Shown here piece by piece: positions 53,844-62,177 of a stretch of DNA of 64,000 bases. The stretch spans positions 558,001 through 622,000 of the forward strand of contig NZ_JAWLJU010000001.1 of the NCBI RefSeq assembly GCF_037120705.1. Direction: 5' to 3'. Within the stretch, counting starts at the first letter, position 1. Every line of letters starts with the position of its first letter. The notes beneath the pieces were generated by a model. It was given only the letters and a program-made list of their open reading frames with translations, was not told the origin of the DNA and did not search any database. This stretch comes from Pseudoalteromonas sp. UG3-2 (GTDB lineage: Bacteria; Pseudomonadota; Gammaproteobacteria; Enterobacterales; Alteromonadaceae). The position numbers were made by a program, and so were the translations under genes.

Positions 53844-54635
53844 TTATTTCTTGTAGTCGCGCAGCAGTATCAGAGGGAACAACAATACTAATGATTGCGA
53901 TAGGGTATACATCACCCAATTGACGTTTCTCGCCACAGGAAAATAGCCCAAGCCATTATTACCGAACAACCAAAACTGCCCAATAACCGCATCAGCTAAG
54001 GTGGCTAGTAAAAAACCCGCCGCCACAGCCATCAGCATAATATCGTTGCGCCTCAGCGCGAAGGTCGCCAATATAACCGCAAATACCCCAAGGTTTGCCA
54101 TTAATACAGTGTACCCCCCAGCCAGCAACAGTGAGTAGTGACTCGCCGAGTTCAGCGACATCATCACAAAACTCAGAAACCCCATCCCCGTAGCCAATGC
54201 AGTGGCAAGCCATAGAGCATTGCTTGAAAGCCCTAATACTTGGCGTAAAAAACGCAGCAGCAGATACAACAGCAAGCCATAACCGGGGGCAAAAAACCAA
54301 ATAGAGTCGATTAAATAGTCATGGCGAATAACGGGGTCTTGACGATGGTATTGCTGCCATAGGTTTTGATTGACCAGATCGCCTACGCTACAAAACAACA
54401 CGCTCACCCAGCATGTTTTAATTGCTGTTATAGCGTAGGAGGGGGCATGGTTCAAGGCAACGTGTTTAATCCGCCACGCCAAGCATATCAAACAGATAAT
54501 GGTTATCGACGGCAACACAACCTGCAACAGCAGCTGCTGACTGCGCCACAAAACGGTACTGGCTAATGCAGCCGTCATAACCGCCATAGCACAAGCAATC
54601 CCCGCAAGAGGGTAGTAGCGTATTTCCTTTAGCAT
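53844..54635 (-). CDS. Polytopic membrane protein, function unknown
   Basis: A 263-residue protein with about eight hydrophobic helices and short loops. Short polar loops such as CSVGDLVNQNLWQQYHRQDPV and ATLADAVIGQFWLFGNN contain the few conserved-looking charged residues, loosely reminiscent of seven- or eight-helix membrane enzymes, but no diagnostic motif is visible. No family is recognised. The ATG at 54635 starts MLKEIRYYPLAG; the preceding 170 bases are AT-rich. Not in an operon with its neighbours. Confidence 0.6.
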   Translation of the reverse strand: MLKEIRYYPLAGIACAMAVMTAALASTVLWRSQQLLLQVVLPSITIICLICLAWRIKHVALNHAPSYAITAIKTCWVSVLFCSVGDLVNQNLWQQYHRQDPVIRHDYLIDSIWFFAPGYGLLLYLLLRFLRQVLGLSSNALWLATALATGMGFLSFVMMSLNSASHYSLLLAGGYTVLMANLGVFAVILATFALRRNDIMLMAVAAGFLLATLADAVIGQFWLFGNNGLGYFPVARNVNWVMYTLSQSLVLLFPLILLRDYKK

Positions 54636-54814
54636 CTGTTGACCGATCTTGAGTAGATGATGTTATAAAGCTAGTTTACTAATTTATACTGGTTGAAAGC
54701 TTCCTTTAGTTATTGTGTTGGGAAGCTGCTTGAGCAACTATCAATACTAATTAGTATTACAAGTTTACCGAAAAAATAGCAGCCGCCATAAAAGCAGTAA
54801 GAAAGCGTATTTTG

Positions 54815-55351
54815 TTAATTCTTAGCCTCTTCAATAAGGCTAGAAATCTGGCTAACTGTCAGAGCGCCACTGCTTCTTTTGAACTCAACTCCATCACAAA
54901 AAATGATGACTGTCGGTAGCCCTCTCACGGCAAGTGACTTACTTACAGTGGAGTTTAATGAAGCATCCACTTTAGCAACAAGAACTTCTCCGGAATACTT
55001 ACGAGAAACATCCTCAATAGCACTATTCATCAACAGACAAGGTCCACACCAGTCAGCCCAAAAGTCGACCAGCACGATATCGTGTTTTGAAACCAGTATT
55101 TTTAATTCTTCTTGCGAGGATACCTCAACAATTTCACTCGTCTTTGTTCCATCACGGCGTGCTAGTTTTGCAATTGCGACCAATGGCCACCGAAGGAGTG
55201 CCAACATGTTGGTTAGAATAAGTGTTAGTAAGAGAATAAACCAAGCAACAAGTTTTAAGGGAAAAAAATAAGCTGGGGAATTCGCTGTGAATGACTCTAG
55301 CTGGTTCAATTTACCGGTAACTTTATCTGTAATGCTCAATTTTTCCTCCAT
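54815..55351 (-). CDS. Membrane-anchored thioredoxin
   Basis: A 178-residue protein with one N-terminal helix (about residues 32-53) followed by a basic segment (RWPLVAIAKLARR) and a C-terminal thioredoxin domain with the standard active site WCGPC (C102, C105) and cis-Pro loop RGLPTVIIFCDG. The positive charges after the helix put the thioredoxin domain in the cytoplasm by the positive-inside rule, unlike periplasmic DsbE/ResA-type proteins. An extra Cys lies in IIFCDG. Role: reduction of disulfides near the inner membrane; target unknown. Confidence 0.88.
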   Translation of the reverse strand: MEEKLSITDKVTGKLNQLESFTANSPAYFFPLKLVAWFILLLTLILTNMLALLRWPLVAIAKLARRDGTKTSEIVEVSSQEELKILVSKHDIVLVDFWADWCGPCLLMNSAIEDVSRKYSGEVLVAKVDASLNSTVSKSLAVRGLPTVIIFCDGVEFKRSSGALTVSQISSLIEEAKN

Positions 55352-55766
55352 TGAGTCTAACCACCACGAACAAAAACGTATTGAGTTATTTTTTTATGGC
55401 TTATCAAATCCATGGTAGCACTTTATTGACTACGTTTAAGTAATTGTTATATCAGATATTCACTCAAACGAATAATAGTTTCTACTATTCGCTCAAACCT
55501 ACCATCAACAACGCTGAGATCCAACCTCTTAAAATTATAGTAACCAATCCTTAATCAATGCCTTAATTAGAAAATTGTTTACCTATTGTAAGTAGGCTCA
55601 GCCTTCAAACCAGTCAATAGGAGAGCCAATTAAGCTCTTAAAAAGTTTTCTACTCGCTATTTCACCACAACGCCAATAAAACAATATCCGTGAAAATAGA
55701 ACCAGATTACAATACAATGCCCTTATCACCGTAGCTGGTAACAGCGCATTTTCTAGAGGGTCGATT
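55352..55766. other. Gene-free AT-rich stretch with a hairpin and direct repeats
   Basis: About 415 bases without a convincing gene. At 55458-55498 two near-identical 12-mers (ATTCACTCAAAC and ATTCGCTCAAAC) flank a 21-base hairpin (GAATAATAG/CTACTATTC around TTT). Nothing else stands out. Confidence 0.5.
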
Positions 55767-56690
55767 ATGTCTAATCTTAAACTCAATATTGCTCTATCTT
55801 GCTCAGTGTTAGCCTTAGCATTTTCTGGGTTTAATGTTATTCAAACAAAGTTGGCATCCAGCCAAGTGAAGCCAATGCAATACTTACCTAAAGATGATAC
55901 TACGCTTACACAGCCTGAAGTCATTATTGATGCCCCCGAACATTCAGGTCCAGCAGACAAGATAGCGGCATTGCAAGCGCGGATCGCCAAGCTAGAAAAG
56001 CGGCTTGGCAGCACAAACCAAAGCACAGATACCGCTTATGTCGAGTCTAATGCCGAAGACTTCGAATCCTTAGTCTTTGCCCTGATAGACAAACATGAGG
56101 AACAAAAAATAGCAGCGATGAAAGCCGAAAACCCCATTTATGGCTTTTATGAAGACCTGCCCGATGACTATGAAATGCGCATCAAAACCGACCCTGAATA
56201 CGCCACCCAAATCAGTAATGAGCTGAAGCAAAAGGTCCTCAATAGCAGCCTACCGGCGGCTGAGCGGCTGGCCGCAATGAGCCAATTACAAATGAATATG
56301 TTTATGCTAAACCGTAACGAGCTTGAGCAATACGATTATCAAGCGGTGGAGTCGATTCTCAATATGACCCACAGCATGAGCGATGAAAAACTGCGTTTGC
56401 AAGCCTTAGAGTTGGTGTCGCGTACCCCTATTGTCGATGAGCGGTTGTCACAATCGTTTGTCAAAATGCTCGAGCAAGAGCCCAATGATTATGTAAAGAG
56501 CCTGGCAGCTGAGGGGTTAATGTCGCAATACTTTCAATCGGGTTCTAAGCCAAAGCAACAACGGAAAATTGCCCAAGACTTATTATCCTTGTATGAACAT
56601 GCGTCCGATCCTAAGGTAAAAGCCATCTTGAAAAACTTAATGGGCGATGAGCGCATGCTGGAAGAATTACAGCGCCAAGCCAACGGTTAA
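55767..56690 (+). CDS. Exported or membrane-anchored helical protein, function unknown
   Basis: A 307-residue protein with an N-terminal hydrophobic segment (KLNIALSCSVLALAFSGFNVI) that may be an uncleaved anchor, a short coiled coil (ADKIAALQARIAKLEKRLG), then a long acidic all-helical region with HEAT-like repeats (SDEKLRLQALELVSRTPIVDERLSQSFVKMLEQEPNDYVKSLAAEGLMSQYF). No enzyme motif is visible. The stop is followed within 8 bases by the first TGTTGC dyad. No family recognised with confidence. Confidence 0.65.
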   Translation: MSNLKLNIALSCSVLALAFSGFNVIQTKLASSQVKPMQYLPKDDTTLTQPEVIIDAPEHSGPADKIAALQARIAKLEKRLGSTNQSTDTAYVESNAEDFESLVFALIDKHEEQKIAAMKAENPIYGFYEDLPDDYEMRIKTDPEYATQISNELKQKVLNSSLPAAERLAAMSQLQMNMFMLNRNELEQYDYQAVESILNMTHSMSDEKLRLQALELVSRTPIVDERLSQSFVKMLEQEPNDYVKSLAAEGLMSQYFQSGSKPKQQRKIAQDLLSLYEHASDPKVKAILKNLMGDERMLEELQRQANG

Positions 56691-56698
56691 TTGTGAGC

Positions 56699-56971
56699 TG
56701 TTGCCGTTTGGCAACAGTTTAGCTGCCGCGAGAAAAATTTTTTACTACTTCTGCTACTGATGACCTTACAGCCCTTATAGCTTGGCTGAAGTGCATGCAA
56801 AAAATATTTCACTGTCGTTGTCATACCCCACCAGCGCGCTGTGACTTTTCCACTAGGATACCACGTAGAACAATCACCAGCTCCCTCTGTTGCCAATGAG
56901 CAACAACTTAAGTTATTGATTTTTATAGGATAGTAAAAGACCCAAACAATACCTGTTGCCAAATAGCAACA
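56699..56971. repeat. Three TGTTGC-N6-GCAACA dyads
   Basis: Identical 6-bp arms with different 6-bp spacers at 56699-56716 (CGTTTG), 56888-56905 (CAATGA) and 56954-56971 (CAAATA). The first can also fold as a terminator-like hairpin after the preceding gene. The last two lie 170-250 bases upstream of the first EF-hand gene. The surrounding stretch, 56691-57140, has no convincing gene. Confidence 0.7.
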
Positions 56972-57140
56972 CCCAGCCTGAACCCGTTCTTAACAAAATC
57001 CCAGAAAGAAATTTAACACATTGTTTTTAAATGATTTTTAAATTATGGCATCAAAGTTGGAATAGTCTCTGTGAAAGCACAATTTGGCTGCTCAATGTAA
57101 TGAGTACAGCAACAACAAGTTACTTAACAGGAGAGACATT

Positions 57141-57359
57141 ATGAAAACAGCAATCACAGCAGTAAGCGCATTATTAGCATTAGCGTCACTTGGCGCGCAT
57201 GCCACATCCACATTTGATCAATACGACAGCGATGGTGATGGTTACATTTCTCTAAGTGAATCAAAAGCCAACCCAAAGCTGATGGCACAGTTTAAAGACT
57301 TAGACGCGGATCAAGATGGTCAACTTAGCCCTGAAGAATTCGCTCAATTCAAAGGCTAA
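57141..57359 (+). CDS. Exported two-EF-hand protein 1 (72 residues)
   Basis: Starts at the ATG at 57141, preceded by CAGGAGAG; the longer frame from 57084 is rejected. The signal peptide KTAITAVSALLALASLGAHA is followed by two EF-hand loops: DSDGDGYISLSE and DADQDGQLSPEE, each a 12-residue D-x-D-x-D-G-x-I/L-S/x-x-x-E calcium loop. Nothing else is in the mature protein, so it is a bare calcium-binding pair. It is the first of four tandem paralogues. Confidence 0.85.
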   Translation: MKTAITAVSALLALASLGAHATSTFDQYDSDGDGYISLSESKANPKLMAQFKDLDADQDGQLSPEEFAQFKG

Positions 57360-57396
57360 AACCAACATCATTGGTAAGTAAAATAAGGAGAGTAAC

Positions 57397-57612
57397 ATGA
57401 AAAACCTATCAATATTGATTGCAACAGCAGCGTTATCACTGAGTTCAACAGCGGCGTTTGCCAAGGCTGATTTTGCGAAATACGACCTTGATGGTAACGG
57501 CACCATTAGCATCAAAGAAGCACAGGTTGACGAAGCCCTAGTCGAGCAGTTTAACGACCTAGATAGCAATGCCGATGGCGTGTTAAGCAAATCCGAGTTT
57601 GCCAAGTACTAA
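57397..57612 (+). CDS. Exported two-EF-hand protein 2 (71 residues)
   Basis: Signal peptide KNLSILIATAALSLSSTAAFA, then loops DLDGNGTISIKE and DSNADGVLSKSE; the second has Asn at loop position 3 but is still compatible with calcium binding. It starts 37 bases after the first paralogue, with its own AAGGAGAG ribosome binding site. Same size and plan as its neighbours. Confidence 0.85.
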   Translation: MKNLSILIATAALSLSSTAAFAKADFAKYDLDGNGTISIKEAQVDEALVEQFNDLDSNADGVLSKSEFAKY

Positions 57613-57656
57613 TACCAAGCTTGCTTAAATATTGAAACATAGTGAGGAGAATGGCT

Positions 57657-57878
57657 ATGAAAATTAGAAATGTATTTATGACTACCGTGGGTATTTTGGT
57701 CAGCACCATGGCATTGGCAGCAACTTTATCTTTTCAAGATATTGATAAAGACCAAGATGGTCAGATCAGTGAGGCGGAAGCCGCCGTTTCAAGTGAACTA
57801 CTAGGACAGTTCAAGCAATTGGACAGCGATAAAAATGGCCAATTGAGTGCATCGGAGTTTGCTAACTTCAAAAAATAG
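57657..57878 (+). CDS. Exported two-EF-hand protein 3 (73 residues)
   Basis: The ATG at 57657 is preferred because AGGAGA is seven bases away; two further Met codons lie just upstream. The signal peptide KIRNVFMTTVGILVSTMALA is followed by loops DKDQDGQISEAE and DSDKNGQLSASE. It lies 44 bases after paralogue 2 and has its own ribosome binding site. Confidence 0.85.
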   Translation: MKIRNVFMTTVGILVSTMALAATLSFQDIDKDQDGQISEAEAAVSSELLGQFKQLDSDKNGQLSASEFANFKK

Positions 57879-57962
57879 TCTGGCTGGCAGCCTATGACGT
57901 TCCGTTCACTGTTATTACCAATAATAGGCTGCCTTTATCGCTCATTCAGCAAGGAGTTTGGA

Positions 57963-58169
57963 ATGAAAAAAACACTATTAATCATCAGTACTTTCAGTGC
58001 AATGTTTGCGGCACAAGCCATGGCTGCAGACTTTAAAGACTACGACTTAGACCAAGATGGTTTTATTTCGAAAAGCGAAGCCGCTTTATCTGAGTCTCTG
58101 GCGTCTATTTTCGATAAGTTAGATAGCGACGGTGATGGCAAGCTATCAGAGCAAGAGTTTAATCAGTAA
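57963..58169 (+). CDS. Exported two-EF-hand protein 4 (68 residues)
   Basis: The ATG at 57963 has AAGGAG eight bases upstream and starts a signal peptide (KKTLLIISTFSAMFAAQAMA); the frame is open from 57894 but the upstream part is not a plausible signal. The loops are DLDQDGFISKSE and DSDGDGKLSEQE. It is the last gene of the EF-hand cluster and ends 29 bases before a strong terminator. 84 bases separate it from paralogue 3, the largest gap in the cluster. Confidence 0.85.
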   Translation: MKKTLLIISTFSAMFAAQAMAADFKDYDLDQDGFISKSEAALSESLASIFDKLDSDGDGKLSEQEFNQ

Positions 58170-58198
58170 GCTTGTGATATTCACTATCACGCCTCCCC

Positions 58199-58225
58199 AA
58201 GCTCGGTATTGCCGAGCTTTTTTTG
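58199..58225 (+). terminator. Terminator after the EF-hand cluster
   Basis: GCTCGG/CCGAGC stem, TATTG loop and a run of seven T. Confidence 0.85.
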
Positions 58226-58229
58226 TGAG

Positions 58230-58781
58230 TCACCGGCAATTTTTGCTAACAGTACCCTCATTGTCTGGCAGTTCTTCTACCCAGCGTAGCTCACGGATCC
58301 AACGCAGCATATGAGGAAAGCCGCGTTCAGGGCAGGTCATCTGCCAAGCCGATAGTAAGGGTTGACCAAACAACCCTCCTTGTTGAAAGATATCTATTAT
58401 TGACTGACTCCCCCCTCTGTATGCGTGTTCATGCATCACCACCTCCAATGGTAAACCTATCTTTTTGCTTGCTGCAACCGACCAAGCTGTGGCTGCAATT
58501 TCTTCACCGTGCATTGCTTGTTTTTCCCGCCCCAGTAGTAAGCCGTTACGGTAGACATCGGCATTAAGATAAGGCCTAAACGCCGGCTCACACACAGCAA
58601 TATGACCAGCTTCATGAAGTATATCGCCAGGGTATTTCAAACTTTCTACATCGATATGTAAGACGCCATTGTGGGTCTCTAAGCCTGGTAGGAAGCTGCC
58701 ATTCGACAACGCACACAACTTAAATGGCAACCCTATCTCGCTCAGAAACTGGCAAATGCGAGTTATTTCAGATTGCATCAT
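58230..58781 (-). CDS. Putative metalloprotease-like protein with HEAGH motif
   Basis: A 183-residue protein (181 from the second Met), without signal peptide. An HEXXH motif lies in PGDILHEAGHIAVCEP, then a tail with EEIAATAWSVAASKKIGLPLEVVMHEHAYRGGSQSI that carries further His and Glu. HEXXH alone is weak evidence, but the LHEAGHIAV context is typical of zinc peptidases. The family is not recognised. It is convergent with the EF-hand cluster and divergent from the nitronate monooxygenase gene. Confidence 0.6.
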   Translation of the reverse strand: MMQSEITRICQFLSEIGLPFKLCALSNGSFLPGLETHNGVLHIDVESLKYPGDILHEAGHIAVCEPAFRPYLNADVYRNGLLLGREKQAMHGEEIAATAWSVAASKKIGLPLEVVMHEHAYRGGSQSIIDIFQQGGLFGQPLLSAWQMTCPERGFPHMLRWIRELRWVEELPDNEGTVSKNCR

Positions 58782-58936
58782 CTACTCCCTTTATCATCAA
58801 GGTTATCCTAACGCTTTGCCATGCTGCTTGACATTACCTTAGCTTACAGAAGCAAGTAGTTTACTGGCAAATATTGACCAATGCTGTTTTTTTACACAAA
58901 CTAGATGATGTTGCAGTTATCAGCAAGGAGCCTGCT

Positions 58937-59974
58937 ATGCTTTTGACAGAATTACTCGGTATCTCCATTCCTATGATCCAAGCCCCGATGGCTGGGGTAC
59001 AAAACTGGCGTTTGGCTGCTGCCGCTGCAAATGCCGGAGCCTTAGGGTCTATTCCCTGTGGCATGTTAAGTCCAAACCAAGTTGTCGATGAAATCGAAGC
59101 CTTTAGAGAAAATGCATCCGGGCCCTACAACTTAAACTTTTTCTGTCATGACATGCCAGAGCGCAATCCATACCAAATGGAGAATTGGCTGAAAAAGCTG
59201 TCGCCCTACTATAAGGTCCTGGACCTAAAACCCAATACTCAAACCAGTGCCAGCTTACGCATGCCATTTGATGCACAAATGGCGGCTGCCATTGCGCCCT
59301 ATAAGCCCCCGGTGATTAGTTTCCATTTCGGCCTTCCAAGCCCAGAGTTGGTCGAGCTGATAAAGTCGTGGGGAACCACCATCTTGTCTTCGGCCACCAC
59401 CTTAGAAGAGGGTAAGTGGCTTGAACAGCATGGCGCTGATATTGTGATTGCACAGGGAATTGAAGCCGGTGGCCATCGTGCAACCTTCACCTCCGCGCGT
59501 ATGCAATCGCAGCTACATACTAGGCAGCTGGTCACAATTCTGGCCGATGCCCTGAGCATTCCTGTGGTTGCCGCCGGTGGCATCGCCTCACATCATGATG
59601 TAAAAATGATGCATGATTTGGGTGCCTGCGGTACTCAAGTGGGTACATGCTTTTTACTCTGTGATGAAGCCGATACCTCTGCAGTGCATCGAGCCGCATT
59701 AAAGTCGTTAGCCGCCCCTTCTGCCATTACCAATATTTTTACTGGAAAACCCGCTCGTGGCATTGAGAATAAGCTCATGGTGGAACTCAATTATATGTCT
59801 AAGGATGTGCCCGACTTCCCTTACGCCGCCGCGGCTTTGGCGCCATTAAGAGCTGCCGCGGAATCCCAAGGCCGCAGTGACTTTAGCCATTTGTGGTCAG
59901 GGGCAAATCGGCAAGGGTGCCGTGAAATAAGCACTAAAGCCATGATTGATTTGCTCTGGCAAGGACTAGAATAG
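58937..59974 (+). CDS. Nitronate monooxygenase
   Basis: A 345-residue FMN TIM-barrel enzyme of the NMO class I (2-nitropropane dioxygenase) family, from the ATG at 58937 with AAGGAG upstream. It has the N-terminal LGISIPMIQAPMAGVQNWRLAAAAANAGALGSIP, the GADIVIAQGIEAGGHRA segment with the active-site His, VVAAGGIASHHDVKMMHDLGA and GTCFLLCDEAD phosphate-binding region. It oxidises toxic alkyl nitronates such as propionate-3-nitronate. Monocistronic with a hairpin downstream. Confidence 0.9.
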   Translation: MLLTELLGISIPMIQAPMAGVQNWRLAAAAANAGALGSIPCGMLSPNQVVDEIEAFRENASGPYNLNFFCHDMPERNPYQMENWLKKLSPYYKVLDLKPNTQTSASLRMPFDAQMAAAIAPYKPPVISFHFGLPSPELVELIKSWGTTILSSATTLEEGKWLEQHGADIVIAQGIEAGGHRATFTSARMQSQLHTRQLVTILADALSIPVVAAGGIASHHDVKMMHDLGACGTQVGTCFLLCDEADTSAVHRAALKSLAAPSAITNIFTGKPARGIENKLMVELNYMSKDVPDFPYAAAALAPLRAAAESQGRSDFSHLWSGANRQGCREISTKAMIDLLWQGLE

Positions 59975-59988
59975 TGTATTAACGTTGC

Positions 59989-60015
59989 GAGCCAACGATA
60001 TACCAGCGTTGGCTC
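59989..60015 (+). terminator. Hairpin after nitronate monooxygenase
   Basis: GAGCCAACG/CGTTGGCTC stem with a nine-base loop, 15 bases after the stop; no T-run. Confidence 0.5.
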
Positions 60016-60167
60016 ACACTTTGCTCCTTCATCTCTCCCTGACTCAATAAAAAAACACTTAGTTAACATTTTTGACACACTTTGAGTTTATGCTCTACCT
60101 TTAGATTTCAGCCACCTGTGCTGTTCATCTGAATTTTAATTAACATAAATATAACTTGGAGTCGTGC

Positions 60168-61130
60168 ATGAAATACTCTCTTTTAGCCGCAGCGATATGC
60201 TGTGCTAGCAGCGCTGTTGCCAACCCACAATGTCCTAACTTAGTTGAGCTAGAGACCCGCTATACAGCCCCAGATATGACAGATCGTAGCTTTAACAATC
60301 CACTCAATCGTTACCTTTCTTGGCTGCCTAGCTACCACATGGTGCACGACCAAATTAGCGCTGCAGAGCAACCCATTCAGCTTACAGCAAAATTCGATTA
60401 CGGCAGCGTCAGCCACAAAGACTTAGAGTTTGAAACGGTAGAGTTTTACTATCGCGGTGAAACGGATAGCCAATGGCGCTATGTCGGCCAGCAAACCACC
60501 AACGGTGATGGCAAAGCGTTTATCACCTTACCAGGCTTACCCGCTGGGCAATACCGTGTATACGCAGGCGTACCCGCTGATGGCACTGGCGCAGAAGGAT
60601 TTGTTACAGTGGTGGAACCTGGCACTCAAGCCGTGCTATTTGATATTGATGGCACCTTAACGCAATCTGATGCTGAGCAAATCGGCGACTATACGGGCAT
60701 TAAGTATGCCGACCCCAAAGACGCAGCCTTTGATTTAGTACAACACTATCTCGACCGCGGCTATCAGCCGGTGTACTTAACCGCACGAGTTTATTGGTAT
60801 GCCAAAGGCACCCGCAGCTGGCTAGAATGGATGGGGTTACCGCAAGGTTTCTTACGCACTTCGTTAAGCAATGAGACCAGTTTGTTTAAAACGGCTGAAT
60901 ACAAAACCGCTGAAATTAATCGCCTTAAAGCCCAAGGGTTAGACATTGTTCGTGCCTATGGCAATGCAAAAACCGATGCCGAAGCCTTTATTACTGCCGG
61001 GATCCCAGCAAGTGATGCCTTTACCATTGGTCCTGATGCTGGTCACTATGGCACCACCGCCATCACCACAGACAGCTACCGAGCTCACTTAGGCGACTTA
61101 ACGTCATACCCCATCGCCAACTGCCAATAA
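60168..61130 (+). CDS. Secreted lipin-like (LNS2/PITP) HAD phosphatase
   Basis: A 320-residue protein from the ATG at 60168 (four codons after a GTG-less upstream Met), with signal peptide KYSLLAAAICCASSAVA. Residues 70-150 form an Ig-like beta domain. Residues 153-310 match the LNS2 domain of lipins and phosphatidylinositol-transfer relatives: VLFDIDGTLTQSDAEQIGD (D159, D161), PVYLTARVYWYAKGTRSWLE, a LFKTAEYKTAEINRLKA segment and AYGNAKTDAEAFITAGIPASDAFTIGPDAG. In eukaryotes the domain dephosphorylates phosphatidate. Here it is exported and sits next to a lipase operon, so an extracellular lipid phosphatase role is inferred. Confidence 0.75.
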   Translation: MKYSLLAAAICCASSAVANPQCPNLVELETRYTAPDMTDRSFNNPLNRYLSWLPSYHMVHDQISAAEQPIQLTAKFDYGSVSHKDLEFETVEFYYRGETDSQWRYVGQQTTNGDGKAFITLPGLPAGQYRVYAGVPADGTGAEGFVTVVEPGTQAVLFDIDGTLTQSDAEQIGDYTGIKYADPKDAAFDLVQHYLDRGYQPVYLTARVYWYAKGTRSWLEWMGLPQGFLRTSLSNETSLFKTAEYKTAEINRLKAQGLDIVRAYGNAKTDAEAFITAGIPASDAFTIGPDAGHYGTTAITTDSYRAHLGDLTSYPIANCQ

Positions 61131-61138
61131 AGCACTCT

Positions 61139-61158
61139 GGGCGAGTTACTCCTCGCCC
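61139..61158 (+). terminator. Hairpin after the LNS2 gene
   Basis: GGGCGAG/CTCGCCC stem with a six-base loop, 8 bases after the stop codon. Confidence 0.55.
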
Positions 61159-61262
61159 TCCAGTTAACAAAACCCTAACCTTTTCATCATTCTGGCTTGA
61201 CCTCTTACCAGCCTGTTCTACAGTGTATTTTGTTACTATTTTGTAACAACTGGAGCAAGTAC

Positions 61263-62177
61263 ATGAAAAAAATAATTACACTCACCCTGACGGCACTGCT
61301 GTTGCTAGCTAAACCTGCCTACAGCAATGAGCCACTGCAATACCCCGTGGTATTAGTACACGGCTTATTTGGTTTTGATAACTTACTTGGGGTAGATTAT
61401 TTCTACCGTGTGCCACAAGCAATGCAGGCGGTGGGCGCAGACGTCCATGTTGCAGAAGTGTCGTCCGCCCATAATTCCGAGTTACGAGGGGAGCAGTTGC
61501 TGCAGCAAGTGGCACTAATCAGGGCCGTTACTGGCAAAGACAAAGTGAACCTAATAGGGCACAGTCAAGGAGCGCAAACCATTCGTTATGTCGCCTCAGT
61601 GAAACCACAATGGGTGGCCTCAGTGACCAGTATCGGTGGTGTTAACTGGGGCAGTCGCTTTGCCGATGTGGTCCGCGGCAACGTCGATAACGGCTCTTTT
61701 TCAGAGCAATTTCTTGCTAGTTTAGCCAATGGTCTGGCTGGATTAATCGATTTGCTCTCCGGCAAAGCAACCGCACCCAAAGACGCCATTGAGGCACTAG
61801 AAGCGCTGACCACTTCTGGCTCAATAGCGTTTAATCAAAAGTATCCCGAAGGGGTTCCAGAACAATACTGTGGAGAGCAGCAAAGTCTGGCTGAAAATGG
61901 CGTGCATTACTTTTCTTGGAGTGGCAGCAAAGCGTGGACCAATGTCTTTGATCCCGCAGACAATGCCCTGGCTTTATTTTCCCAAGTATTTGATGAACCC
62001 AATGATGGACTAGTTTCGGCATGCTCAAGTAACCTCGGCTTTGTGATCGGCAATCAGTTCAAAATGAATCATTTAGATCAGGTTAATCAGACGCTTGGGA
62101 TCCACCACTTATTTGAAACGGATCCATTAACCTTATATCGCCAACATGTCGCTCGGCTAAAAGCATTAAATCTATGA
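61263..62177 (+). CDS. lipA: Secreted triacylglycerol lipase (Pseudomonas LipA family)
   Basis: A 304-residue lipase from the ATG at 61263; the frame is open upstream but the signal peptide KKIITLTLTALLLLAKPAYS starts here. It has the oxyanion region VVLVHGLFGFDN, the nucleophile elbow GHSQGA (S101), an acidic residue in EPNDGLVS and a catalytic His in MNHLDQ. Two Cys (EQYCGE and VSACSS) could form the usual disulfide. This is family I lipase, secreted by the type II system after folding with its foldase, which overlaps the end of this gene by 4 bases. Confidence 0.92.
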   Translation: MKKIITLTLTALLLLAKPAYSNEPLQYPVVLVHGLFGFDNLLGVDYFYRVPQAMQAVGADVHVAEVSSAHNSELRGEQLLQQVALIRAVTGKDKVNLIGHSQGAQTIRYVASVKPQWVASVTSIGGVNWGSRFADVVRGNVDNGSFSEQFLASLANGLAGLIDLLSGKATAPKDAIEALEALTTSGSIAFNQKYPEGVPEQYCGEQQSLAENGVHYFSWSGSKAWTNVFDPADNALALFSQVFDEPNDGLVSACSSNLGFVIGNQFKMNHLDQVNQTLGIHHLFETDPLTLYRQHVARLKALNL

